NCBI RefSeq assembly: GCF_000826685.1
Contig: NZ_JROO01000006.1
Span: 1-64,000 of the forward strand
Direction of reading: 5' to 3'
Source: Streptomonospora alba
GTDB taxonomy: Bacteria; Actinomycetota; Actinomycetes; Streptosporangiales; Streptosporangiaceae
DNA length: 64,000 nucleotides
This document shows, one piece after another, positions 42,399 through 50,186 of the stretch. Both the position numbers and the translations under genes were made by a program. Below the pieces are notes generated by a model that saw only the letters and a program-made list of their open reading frames with translations, was not told where the DNA came from and did no database searches. Each line of letters starts with the position of its first letter. The stretch's first letter is position 1.

Positions 42399-43094
42399 GT
42401 GGCCGAGTTTCGCATCAGCTCAGACGACAGCGGCGATCTGGATCTGCGGCGGCTCGCGGCCGATCTCGTGGAGTCCCAGGGCTGGCCGCGCGACCAGGTG
42501 AGCATCTGGCAGAACCGGGGCGGCGGCGACGTGGTGGTGACGGTGGACCAGGCGCTGCTGGAGCGGCGCGCGCCGGATCCGCTGGCGGCCTCGGTGCACA
42601 CCCGCAGCGACGTCCACCGGGCCTGCGAGACGCTGCGCCGCAGCGACCCGTCGCTGCGCGGCGTGGACTTCGCCGAGCTGCGCGACGAGGCGGCGCGCTT
42701 CTTCTCCGCGGGCTGGACGCTGGGCGACCTGCTGCACGCGTTGGGCCACCGCCACGACGGCACGCCCTGGCCCCAGGGCGAGGGCTACGAGGGCGTCGAG
42801 TGGCTGCAGCACCGGCTGCGCAATTGGAAGTCGGAGTCGGGAGACATCCGTCCGTCGGTGTCGCAGGAAGGCGCTCAGATGCGCATCGTCGGCCGGATCG
42901 GGCTGCCCGACGACGTGGGCGCACCGGCCGGCGCGGGATCGGGCGCGTCGTCGCAGGGGGCGGCCTCGCCCGAGACGGCGCGCGCCTCCGCCGACGACGC
43001 GCGCCGTCTGATGCGCGCCCAGTCGCGCATCACCAGCGACGCGCTGGAGCACCGGGAGCGCACGGCCTCCAACATCACCCGCCGGCGGCACTGA
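42399..43094 (+). CDS. Conserved hypothetical protein
   Basis: A 231-residue soluble protein without a recognised domain. Residues 1-125 look helical and charged; the segment FFSAGWTLGDLLHALGHRHDG (near 105-125) then PWPQGEGYEGVEWLQHRLRNW resembles a small motif I recall in other actinobacterial hypotheticals. The last 60 residues are Ala/Ser/Arg-rich and probably disordered. GTG 42399 follows GGAAAGG. It is divergent from deoC (232-nt gap) and 79 nt upstream of a TetR gene; no function is proposed. Confidence 0.6.
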   Translation: MAEFRISSDDSGDLDLRRLAADLVESQGWPRDQVSIWQNRGGGDVVVTVDQALLERRAPDPLAASVHTRSDVHRACETLRRSDPSLRGVDFAELRDEAARFFSAGWTLGDLLHALGHRHDGTPWPQGEGYEGVEWLQHRLRNWKSESGDIRPSVSQEGAQMRIVGRIGLPDDVGAPAGAGSGASSQGAASPETARASADDARRLMRAQSRITSDALEHRERTASNITRRRH

Positions 43095-43173
43095 GTCGGC
43101 GGCGGACGGCGGACACGTCCTCGCGGCCCGGCGTTGGGGGCGGTGTTCCGACCGACTGGTACGTTCTCTGTCC

Positions 43174-43815
43174 ATGGGGTCGGATTCCAGCCCGGACGGC
43201 CAGAAGAAGCGCTCCTTCATCGAGGAGGCGCGGCGCGCGCAGATCGTCTCCGCGGCGATAGCCACGATCGCTGAGACGGGCTACCCCGGCGCCTCGCTCT
43301 CGCGCATCGCGCAGCGCGCCGGCATCAGCAAGGGGGTCATCTCCTACCACTTCGCCGGCAAGGACGAGCTGATGGAGCAGGTCGTCGATCGGGTCTACAC
43401 GGAGATCGCGGAGTTCGTACTGCCGCGTGTGGCTGAGGCGCCCGACGAGCGCGCCGCGCTGCGGTCCCTCATCCTGGCCGTGGCCGATTACATGCGCGGG
43501 CACCGCGAGCGGCTTGTGGCCCTCGGCGGCATCTTCAACGGCATGCAGACCCCTGAGGGCAACCGGCGCTACGGCTTCGCGGCCAACGAGCCGATCTATC
43601 TGAGCACGGAGGAGATGCTGCGCGCCGGGCAGGAGCGGGGCCTCTTCCGCGCCTTCGACGTGCGTGTGATAGCGGTCACTCTGCAGGCCGCCATCGACGG
43701 CATGTTCGGTTACTGGGCGACCTACCCCGACCACGATCTGGAGGCGCACGCCGCAGAGCTGGCCGAGTTCATCGACCGCTCCGTGCGCACCGATCCGCCC
43801 GACTCCCCAGGCTGA
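43174..43815 (+). CDS. TetR-family transcriptional regulator
   Basis: A 213-residue repressor. The N-terminal HTH spans about 17-65: ARRAQIVSAAIATIAETGYPGASLSRIAQRAGISKGVISYHF, the usual TetR DNA-binding pattern. The C-terminal ligand-binding half (70-205) resembles the TetR_C_6-type group with GHRERLVALGGIFNG. Just upstream, ACCGACTGGTACG at 43149-43161 is a loose dyad that could be its own site. The next gene in the same direction, an acyltransferase 271 nt on, is a plausible target. Confidence 0.88.
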   Translation: MGSDSSPDGQKKRSFIEEARRAQIVSAAIATIAETGYPGASLSRIAQRAGISKGVISYHFAGKDELMEQVVDRVYTEIAEFVLPRVAEAPDERAALRSLILAVADYMRGHRERLVALGGIFNGMQTPEGNRRYGFAANEPIYLSTEEMLRAGQERGLFRAFDVRVIAVTLQAAIDGMFGYWATYPDHDLEAHAAELAEFIDRSVRTDPPDSPG

Positions 43816-44002
43816 GCGGCCTCAGCGGCCCGCCGCCCCGGCCGCGGCCGCCCGCCGCCGCCGCACTGCGGCACCCTGCCCGAGGGCCGCCCCCGTACCC
43901 GTGGCCCGACCGGTCCGGGAACGCGTCGACTCCCTCCGGTGGACATCGCCCATTGCCGAACAGTCCGTGTGTATAGAAAACTGACCGGGTGGCCAAAAAA
44001 GA

Positions 44003-44014
44003 GTCCGCGCGGAC
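44003..44014. promoter_or_regulatory. Palindrome GTCCGCGCGGAC before the acyltransferase gene
   Basis: A perfect 12-bp dyad 72 nt before the start codon, next to an AT-rich stretch (43968-44000) likely to hold the promoter. It is a candidate site for the upstream TetR regulator; chance occurrence is possible. Confidence 0.3.
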
Positions 44015-44086
44015 AGGTGCGCTGCCGCCTCCCCGGCCGCTCCGCTGCACCACAGGACGCATCCCGACCACCCCGATCGGAGAACC

Positions 44087-45274
44087 ATGGCACCGGACCG
44101 GCTCGCCGACTCCTCGCCCAGGACCGACACAGGCCCGCCCACCGAGACCGCGGCGCCGACCACCCGGCCGCGGCTGTACTACCTGGACCACCTGCGCGTC
44201 GTGCTTACGGCGCTGGTGGTGCTGCACCACTCGGCGATCATCTACGGCAACATCCCGCTCTTCTACTACACCGAACCCGCCGACGACCCCAGCGGCGCCC
44301 TCCTGGACGTCTTCCTCGTCCTCAACCAGGCGTTCTTCATGGGCTTCTTCTTCTTGATCTCCGGGTTCTTCACACCCGGCTCCCTCGACCGCAGGGGCGC
44401 CCGCGGCTTCCTCCGCGGCAGGCTGATGCGGCTGGGAGTGCCGCTGCTGCTCTTCCTCGTGCTTCTGCGGCCCGTGGTCTATCTGGGGATCTACCTGGCC
44501 GATCCCGACGCGCCGCCCTACTGGCTCCACTACGTGCAGACGTGGGAGCCGGGCCCCATGTGGTTCGTCGAGACGCTCCTGGTGTTCGCCCTGGTATACG
44601 CGCTGATCAGGCGGTTCCGGCCGCCGAGGGAGGGCGCGCCTGCGGCGGCCGTCCGCCCGGACAGGCCGGCTCGCGTGCCCGGACCGTTGGCCGTCGCCGG
44701 TTTCGTCGCCGTCCTCGCGGCGCTCACCTACCTGTGGCGCATCGCGGTGCCCATCGGCGCAACCTGGCCGATCGTCGGGCTGCCCACCCCTGCTTACATG
44801 CCGCAGTACGTGCTGCTGTTCGCCGCGGGCGCGCTGGCTTTCCGCAGGGGCTGGCTCGACGCCGTCCCGCGCTGGGCGGGCTGGGGCGGCGCGGGCACCG
44901 CCCTGCTCATGGCGCCGGTCATCATGCTCGCGATCAGCGCGCCGCGTGAGGCGGCCCTCCAGCCGGGGACGTGGCAGTCGCTGCTGCTGGCGGCCGCGGA
45001 GTGCGCCTTCGCCGTCGGCGCCGTGCTTACGCTGCTGGCCGTGTTCCAGCGGCGGTTCAACCGGCGCTCACGCGCGTGGACGTTCCTCTCCGAGCACGCC
45101 TACGCGGTCTACTTCCTGCACATCCTGGTGGTGGTCGGCCTGGGTCACGCCTTCTCCTGGTGGGAGGCCCCGGCGATCGCCAAGTTCGCTGCTGTGGGCG
45201 CGCTCGCGCTGCCGCTGTGCTGGGGCGCGGCCTATGCGCTGCGCTCGCTGCCCCGAGCCGACCGCGTGTTCTAG
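44087..45274 (+). CDS. Acyltransferase-3 family integral membrane protein
   Basis: A 395-residue polytopic protein of the acyltransferase-3 (OafA/WecH-like) family, which moves acyl groups onto extracytoplasmic sugars or other envelope molecules. It shows the N-terminal RLYYLDHLRVVLTALVVLHHSA block (with the paired His of the family), then FFFLISGFFTPGSLDRRG and RLMRLGVPLLL, and about ten hydrophobic spans. The C-terminal span set ends with EHAYAVYFLHILVVVGLGHAF. No extracellular SGNH domain is fused. ATG 44087 follows GGAGAACC. Substrate unknown. Confidence 0.86.
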   Translation: MAPDRLADSSPRTDTGPPTETAAPTTRPRLYYLDHLRVVLTALVVLHHSAIIYGNIPLFYYTEPADDPSGALLDVFLVLNQAFFMGFFFLISGFFTPGSLDRRGARGFLRGRLMRLGVPLLLFLVLLRPVVYLGIYLADPDAPPYWLHYVQTWEPGPMWFVETLLVFALVYALIRRFRPPREGAPAAAVRPDRPARVPGPLAVAGFVAVLAALTYLWRIAVPIGATWPIVGLPTPAYMPQYVLLFAAGALAFRRGWLDAVPRWAGWGGAGTALLMAPVIMLAISAPREAALQPGTWQSLLLAAAECAFAVGAVLTLLAVFQRRFNRRSRAWTFLSEHAYAVYFLHILVVVGLGHAFSWWEAPAIAKFAAVGALALPLCWGAAYALRSLPRADRVF

Positions 45275-45291
45275 CCGCTCGGCACGGCGCG

Positions 45292-45324
45292 CCGCGGCGG
45301 GCGCGCAGCACCCGCCCGCCGCGG
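45292..45324. terminator. Bidirectional terminator between acyltransferase and HAD genes
   Basis: Arms of 12 nt (45292-45303 and 45313-45324; CCGCGGCGGGCG and its complement) with a 9-nt loop between convergent stop codons. Confidence 0.65.
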
Positions 45325-45347
45325 TGCCCGCCGTCGCCGGGGCCGTG

Positions 45348-46040
45348 TCAGAAGATCTCGACGAGCCGCCGGATGGGGGTGACCTCGCGGTAGCGCTCGT
45401 GGTCGGTGGGCGGTTCGGCGTGTTCCAGGACCCACGTTGCCGGGTGCGGCACCAGCACCGCGCCCAGACCCGCTTCCAGCGCGGGCAGCACGTCTGAGCG
45501 CACCGAGTTTCCGATCATCCAGGTGTGCTCGGGATCGAGCCCGTGGGTGCGCCCGAAGTCGCGGTAGGCGCCGGGGTCCTTCTCGGGGACGATCCCGGTG
45601 CCCGAGAACAGCGAAGCCAGCCCCGAACGGTCGATCTTGTCCTGCTGGTCCTGGCGGTGCCCCTTGGTCAGCAGGTACAGCGGGTGCCGTTCCCGCAGGG
45701 TGTGCAGGGTCTCCAGCACCCCCTCCAGCAGGATGGTCTCGCCCTCCACGATGCGCTGGCACAGCCGGTGCAGGTAGGCGCGGTCGGCGTCGCTCAGTGG
45801 CGTGCCGGGCCGCAGCCGCACCAGGCAGTCGCCGAGGCTGCGCTCGAAGACGCGGGCGCCGTACCCGTAGGCCGCGCTGTTCTCGCGTTCGATCTCGGTC
45901 AGCGCCGCGCGGACCTGGCCGCGCGAGAGCTCGGGATGGGCCACATAGTCCACGAACTCCTCGATCGCCTGCTCGAAGAGGATGTTGCACTCCCAGAGCG
46001 TGTCGTCGGCGTCGAAGATCAGGTTCATCCGACGCGGCAT
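45348..46040 (-). CDS. HAD-superfamily hydrolase
   Basis: A 230-residue haloacid-dehalogenase-fold phosphatase. Motif I is LIFDADDTLWECN (nucleophile and acid Asp), motif II LLTKGHR, motif III Lys in VPEKDPGAYR, motif IV WMIGNSVRSDVLPALEAG. A helical cap occupies 16-100. The DDTLWE and IGNSVRSDV signatures resemble YjjG/YfnB-like small-molecule phosphatases; substrate unknown. ATG 46040 follows GGAGGG at 5 nt. Divergent from the PTS genes with a 186-nt gap. Confidence 0.87.
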   Translation of the reverse strand: MPRRMNLIFDADDTLWECNILFEQAIEEFVDYVAHPELSRGQVRAALTEIERENSAAYGYGARVFERSLGDCLVRLRPGTPLSDADRAYLHRLCQRIVEGETILLEGVLETLHTLRERHPLYLLTKGHRQDQQDKIDRSGLASLFSGTGIVPEKDPGAYRDFGRTHGLDPEHTWMIGNSVRSDVLPALEAGLGAVLVPHPATWVLEHAEPPTDHERYREVTPIRRLVEIF

Positions 46041-46226
46041 GCGAACCCTCCCCTCTACGGCGCCCGTTACGCCACGCGAGCGTACCGGGGCGCGTGCGGC
46101 GCCGGAGGTCGGTAGTGTCCTGCATCACAGCCCTAGCGAGATCGCCGACCGTGAATGCGCGCGCCTGTCCACGGGCATATCCCGACAGCGCACACGGCGA
46201 GCCGCGCCCACCACCGGGAGGAATCC

Positions 46227-46700
46227 ATGGCGGAACCGCCGCTTTCGCAACTGCTGCCCGAGGACGCGATCGCCACCGGTGTCGAGGCCGCCGACTGGCG
46301 CGCGGCGATCCGGGCGGCCGGCGAACTCCTCGCCGCCACGGGCGCCACCACCGACGACTACATCGGCGAGATGCACGCGGCGGTGGAGGAGTACGGCCCC
46401 TACATCGTGATCGCACCCGGGCTCGCGCTGGCCCATTCCCGCCCCTCCCCTGCCGTGCTGCGCACGGGGCTGTCGTGGGCGGGGTTGAAGAGCCCCGTCT
46501 CCTTCGGCCACAGCACGAACGACCCGGTCCGGCTGGTGATCGGGCTCGCCGCCGTCGACCACGACGGCCACTCCTCCGCGCTGTCGCGGCTGGCGCGGCT
46601 GCTGTCCGATCCCGGCCGGCGCGAGCGCCTGACCGGAGCCACCGGGGCCGCGGAGATCCACCACACCATCAGCGAGTACGAAACGAGCGAAGACACATGA
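46227..46700 (+). CDS. PTS sugar transporter subunit IIA (type 2, Ula/SgaA-like)
   Basis: A 157-residue cytoplasmic phosphocarrier. The active-site His70 is in APGLALAHSRPS, the PTS_EIIA type-2 pattern; DWRAAIRAAGELLAATGA and YIVIAPG are also family-like. It takes phosphate from HPr and passes it to IIB. ATG 46227 follows GGGAGGA. Its stop overlaps the IIB start (ATGA). No EI or HPr gene is in the window. Confidence 0.9.
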   Translation: MAEPPLSQLLPEDAIATGVEAADWRAAIRAAGELLAATGATTDDYIGEMHAAVEEYGPYIVIAPGLALAHSRPSPAVLRTGLSWAGLKSPVSFGHSTNDPVRLVIGLAAVDHDGHSSALSRLARLLSDPGRRERLTGATGAAEIHHTISEYETSEDT

Positions 46701-46972
46701 GAATCCTCGCGGTATGCGGAATGGGCATCGGCACGAGCATCATGCTCAAGGGGAACGCCGAAAAGGCCGCACGCGACCTGGGGCTGGACGCCGACGTGGA
46801 GGTCGCCGACATCGGCACGGCCCGCGGCGCCGCAACCACCGCGGACGTCGTGCTGACCTCCGGCGAACTCGCCGCCGAGATCGGCGACGTCGGCATCCCG
46901 GTGGTCGTCGTGGACAACTTCGTGGACGGCGACGAGGTCCGCCGGAAGCTGAGCACCGCGATCGGCCGCTAG
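46697..46972 (+). CDS. PTS sugar transporter subunit IIB (lactose/ascorbate type)
   Basis: A 91-residue protein with the phospho-accepting Cys7 in the P-loop AVCGMGIGTSIMLK. The rest follows the Ula/SgaB pattern (ADVVLTSGELAAEIG, VVVVDNF). It is translationally coupled to IIA by a 4-nt overlap and precedes the IIC gene by 145 nt. Confidence 0.9.
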   Translation: MRILAVCGMGIGTSIMLKGNAEKAARDLGLDADVEVADIGTARGAATTADVVLTSGELAAEIGDVGIPVVVVDNFVDGDEVRRKLSTAIGR

Positions 46973-47117
46973 CGGCGGGCCCGGCCCGCGACCCCGGCCG
47001 ACTCCCGCACCGCCCCGCCCCGACACGAGGCCGCGCTCGCGCGCGGCACCGCGGCCGGACGCTCCCGGGCTCCGGCCGCCAGTGGCCGAACGACTCCCCG
47101 ATCCCAGGAGCGGCTCT

Positions 47118-48671
47118 ATGGACTGGCTCGTGGCCGTCGCGCAGTTCATCGTCAACGAAATCCTGAGCGTCCCGGCCTACATGGTCGGCCTGATCACCGC
47201 GGTGGGCCTGATCGCCCTGCGCCGGTCGACGGGCCAGATCATCGGCGGCGGCCTCAAAGCGGTGCTGGGCTTCCTGCTGATCGGCGCCGGCGCCGACATC
47301 GTCGTCGCGGCTCTGGACCCGCTGGGGCAGATGATCCAGGGGGCCGCCGGCGCCCAGGGCGTCGTGCCCACCAACGAGGCGATCGTGGCCATCGCCCAGG
47401 AGCGCTTCGGCGCGCAGGTCGCCTGGATCATGATCGCCGGCTTCGCGCTGAGCCTGGTGCTGGCGCGCGTCACGACCCTGCACTACGTCTTTCTGACCGG
47501 CCACCACATCCTGTTCATGGCCACGCTGCTGACCATGGTCCTGGCCACCACCGCCCTGCCCACGTGGCTGGCGGTGGCGCTGGGCGCGTTGCTGCTGGCG
47601 GTGGTGATGGTGTCGCTGCCGGCTCTGGCCCAGCCCTGGACGCGCCGGGTCGGCGGCGACGGCAAGATCGCCATCGGGCACTTCGGCACGCTCGGCTATG
47701 TCGCCTCGGGCGCCACGGGCCAGCTCGTGGGGCGCACCAGCCGCAGCACCGAGGACCTGAAGCTGCCCGAGGGGCTGCGGTTCCTGCGCGACTCGATGGT
47801 GGCCACGGCACTGTCGATGGTGCTCATCTACGTCGTGGTGGCTCTGGTGTTCTGGGCGCGCCAGGGCACCGCCGCCGCGTTGGACATGTTCCCGCCCGCC
47901 GAAGGGCTGGACCCCACCATCGGGCACTTCCTCATGCAGTCGCTGATGCAAGGCCTGCAGTTCGGCATCGGCGTCGCGGTGATCCTCTACGGCGTGCGCA
48001 CCATCCTGGGCGAGCTGGTGCCCGCCTTCCAGGGCATCGCCGACCGCGTGGTGCCGGGTGCGGTCCCGGCGCTGGACGCGCCGATCGTCTTCCCCTACGC
48101 GCAGAACGCGGTGCTGGTGGGCTTCCTCTCCAGCTTCGTCGGAGGTCTGGCCACGCTGGCGGTGATGGCGTCGGTCGTCAACCCGGTGTTCGGGCTGGCG
48201 CTGATCCTGCCGGGGCTGGTGCCGCACTTCTTCACCGGCGGCGCGGCGGGCGTCTACGGCAACGCCACCGGCGGCCGGCGCGGCGCTGTGGCGGGCGCGT
48301 TCGTCAACGGCGTGCTGATCACGCTGCTGCCCGCGTTCCTGCTGGGCGTGCTGGGCGACTTCGGCACCGCCAACACGACCTTCGGCGACGCCGACTTCGG
48401 CTGGTTCGGCATGGCGATCGGCTACGCGTTCCGCGCCGGCGACACCGGCGGTGTGGTGATCGCGCTGCTGCTGGCGGCGGTGCTGCTGGCCGGTGCGATG
48501 GCGGTCCAGAAGCGCGCCGTCAAGGGCGGCTGGGACCCCGGCGCCCGCCACGAGAAGGCCCTTGCCGAGCGCGCCGAGCGGACCCGTGCCGAGCAGGAGG
48601 CGCAGAAGGCCCGAGAGGCGGGGCCCTCCCCGGACAACGGCGGCGAGGGCTCCCAACCGCCCCGAGAGTAG
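47118..48671 (+). CDS. PTS ascorbate-family subunit IIC (UlaA/SgaT type)
   Basis: A 517-residue membrane transporter with about eleven hydrophobic spans. Family-typical blocks: VPAYMVGLITAVGLIALRR, GGLKAVLGFLLIGAGADIV, QVAWIMIAGFALSLVLARVT, FLTGHHILFMATLLTMVL, GHFGTLGYVASG, PGLVPHFFTGGAAGVYGNATGG. A charged C-terminal tail of about 45 residues is extra. Transports and phosphorylates ascorbate or a similar sugar acid in the family; the ulaDEF catabolic genes are not here, so the substrate remains open. ATG 47118 follows AGGAG. Confidence 0.9.
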   Translation: MDWLVAVAQFIVNEILSVPAYMVGLITAVGLIALRRSTGQIIGGGLKAVLGFLLIGAGADIVVAALDPLGQMIQGAAGAQGVVPTNEAIVAIAQERFGAQVAWIMIAGFALSLVLARVTTLHYVFLTGHHILFMATLLTMVLATTALPTWLAVALGALLLAVVMVSLPALAQPWTRRVGGDGKIAIGHFGTLGYVASGATGQLVGRTSRSTEDLKLPEGLRFLRDSMVATALSMVLIYVVVALVFWARQGTAAALDMFPPAEGLDPTIGHFLMQSLMQGLQFGIGVAVILYGVRTILGELVPAFQGIADRVVPGAVPALDAPIVFPYAQNAVLVGFLSSFVGGLATLAVMASVVNPVFGLALILPGLVPHFFTGGAAGVYGNATGGRRGAVAGAFVNGVLITLLPAFLLGVLGDFGTANTTFGDADFGWFGMAIGYAFRAGDTGGVVIALLLAAVLLAGAMAVQKRAVKGGWDPGARHEKALAERAERTRAEQEAQKAREAGPSPDNGGEGSQPPRE

Positions 48672-48743
48672 AGGGGGCGGCCCGCAGCGGCGCCTGCGGC
48701 GCGGCCCCGGTACGCCGCCCCCTCGGTCGGACCGCCGCACGGC

Positions 48744-48787
48744 GCCGACACGGCGGACGAGTCGGCGCGCCCGCCCGCCGTGTCGGC
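48744..48787. terminator. Hairpin after the PTS IIC gene
   Basis: Arms of 13 nt (48744-48756, GCCGACACGGCGG, with 48775-48787) and an 18-nt loop lie between the convergent IIC gene and the 65-residue orphan, so it may serve both strands. Confidence 0.55.
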
Positions 48788-48819
48788 GGACGGGCGCGCG
48801 GCGTGCTTCCGGCGCTCGG

Positions 48820-49017
48820 TCAGGTGCCGGCGGACTCGACGATGCGCCAGCCGCCCACCTCGGTGAAACCCGAGTCGTAGCAGTCCGCGCCGTCGCCGGG
48901 CTTGAGGTCGTAGTGGTGCAGGTTGCCGCCCCAGTACCGCAGGATGCGGCCCAGTTCCCGGGCGGCGTCTCCGCCGAACGCGTCCTCGCCCATCTCGACT
49001 TCCAGAACGAATTTCAT
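48820..49017 (-). CDS. Small conserved hypothetical protein (65 residues)
   Basis: A 65-residue acidic protein with no signal or membrane span. It begins KFVLEVEMGEDAFGG, then ARELGRILRYWGGNLHHYDLK, and ends YDSGFTEVGGWRIVESAG, an alpha/beta look. The ribosome site GAGGAGG is 6 nt before ATG 49017, stronger than for the longer in-frame start at 49092. I recall similar short orphans in other actinobacteria, but no function is known. Confidence 0.65.
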   Translation of the reverse strand: MKFVLEVEMGEDAFGGDAARELGRILRYWGGNLHHYDLKPGDGADCYDSGFTEVGGWRIVESAGT

Positions 49018-49130
49018 CGTGCGCCTCCTCGGCACCGTGCCGGTCTGCGGCGGCCGCAGCGGGACCGCCTCCATCACCTTCAATCGTTTCATTGAAGTGC
49101 TTTAAGTGACTTTTTCGCGGTGATCCGCTG

Positions 49131-49163
49131 TTTGAGGCACCGGCTGGGGATCGAACCCTCAAA
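49131..49163. terminator. Inverted repeat after the sugar ABC operon
   Basis: TTTGAGG (49131-49137) and CCTCAAA (49157-49163) form a 7-bp stem with a 19-nt loop immediately after the last permease stop on the minus strand. Weak compared with other hairpins here; no T-run. Confidence 0.4.
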
Positions 49164-49169
49164 TCGGGG

Positions 49170-50186
49170 TCATCGTGCAGAGCGCGGAGCCAAGGCACGT
49201 TGAAGCAGGATGAAGACCAGGAGGAGGGCTCCGGCGACGATCTTGGTCCACCAGGAGCTGAGGGTGCCCTCGAAGACCAGGATCGTCTGGATGGTTCCCA
49301 GGGTCAGTACACCCACGACGCTGCCCAGGACGTAACCGAACCCGCCCGTGAGCAGCGTCCCCCCGATCACCACCGCGGCGATCGCGTCGAGCTCCATACC
49401 CAGGCCGTGCAGGCTGTTTCCGGAGGCGATGTAGAACGTGTACAGCACGCCGCCCAGCGCCGCGCAGAAGCCGCTGACCGTGTAGACGCCCACTTTCACG
49501 CGGCCCACGGCAAGGCCCATGAGCATCGCCGAGGACTCGCTTCCGCCGACCGCGTACACGCTGCGGCCGAATCTGGTGCGGTGCAGCACGTAGGCCGCCG
49601 CGCCCGCGACCGCCAGTGCGACCACCGCGCCGACGCTGAGCGAGGTGCCGCCCGGCAGCGGGATGCGCGTCTGCGCCAGGGCGCCGAACAGCGGGTCGGT
49701 GATCGGGATCGACTCGGTGCTGATGAGATAGCACAGTCCGCGGGCGAAGAACATGCCCCCGAGCGTGGCGATGAAGGGCTGCACTCCGTAGAAGTGGATG
49801 ATGCAGCCTTGGGCCGCCCCCAGGACGACACCCGACAGCAGTGCTGCGGGGATCACCAGCACCGGAGGCCAGCCTTCGCGCAGCAGCCAGGCGCAGATCA
49901 TCGCCGACAGTGCCAGCACCGATCCGGTGGACAGGTCGATGCCGCCGGCCAGGATCACGAACGTCACCCCCACCGCCAGCACGATGAGGAAGGCGTTGTT
50001 CACCAGCAGGTTCAGCGCGACCTGCGGTTCCAGGAACCCGGTGTAGCGCGCGGAGCCGGCCGCGAAGAGCAGCACGAGTACGAGCCCGGCCATGGACACG
50101 GGGATGAATCGGCGCCGGCGCTCCGCCAGTTCACGGGTGCGGGACAGGGCGACCGACAGGCCGGGCAGGGTGGACGGCGGGGTCAT
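49170..50186 (-). CDS. yjfF: Sugar ABC transporter permease (YjfF-like)
   Basis: A 338-residue CUT2-type permease. Conserved segments: VGVTFVILAGGIDLSTGSVLALSAM, VQPFIATLGGMFFARGLCYLIS, RTRFGRSVYAVGGSESSAMLMGL, GFCAALGGVLYTFYIASGNSLHGLGMELDAIAAVVIGGTLLTGGFG. Length matches E. coli YjfF (about 330). ATG 50186 follows AGGAGGTG and overlaps the stop of the other permease by 4 nt. Last gene of the ytfQ-R-T-yjfF-like operon. Confidence 0.9.
   Translation of the reverse strand: MTPPSTLPGLSVALSRTRELAERRRRFIPVSMAGLVLVLLFAAGSARYTGFLEPQVALNLLVNNAFLIVLAVGVTFVILAGGIDLSTGSVLALSAMICAWLLREGWPPVLVIPAALLSGVVLGAAQGCIIHFYGVQPFIATLGGMFFARGLCYLISTESIPITDPLFGALAQTRIPLPGGTSLSVGAVVALAVAGAAAYVLHRTRFGRSVYAVGGSESSAMLMGLAVGRVKVGVYTVSGFCAALGGVLYTFYIASGNSLHGLGMELDAIAAVVIGGTLLTGGFGYVLGSVVGVLTLGTIQTILVFEGTLSSWWTKIVAGALLLVFILLQRALAPRSAR

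Noticed and set aside
43149-43161. TetR autoregulatory site ACCGACTGGTACG
   Set aside because: Only partly symmetrical and overlapping the coding start region; too weak to list as a feature.
49140-49165. tRNA T-arm-like string (GGGTTCGATCCCC on the minus strand), which could suggest a tRNA gene or an att site
   Set aside because: The flanking 5-bp T-stem does not pair, and no D-arm, anticodon arm or acceptor stem can be built around it. No integrase or second copy is present.
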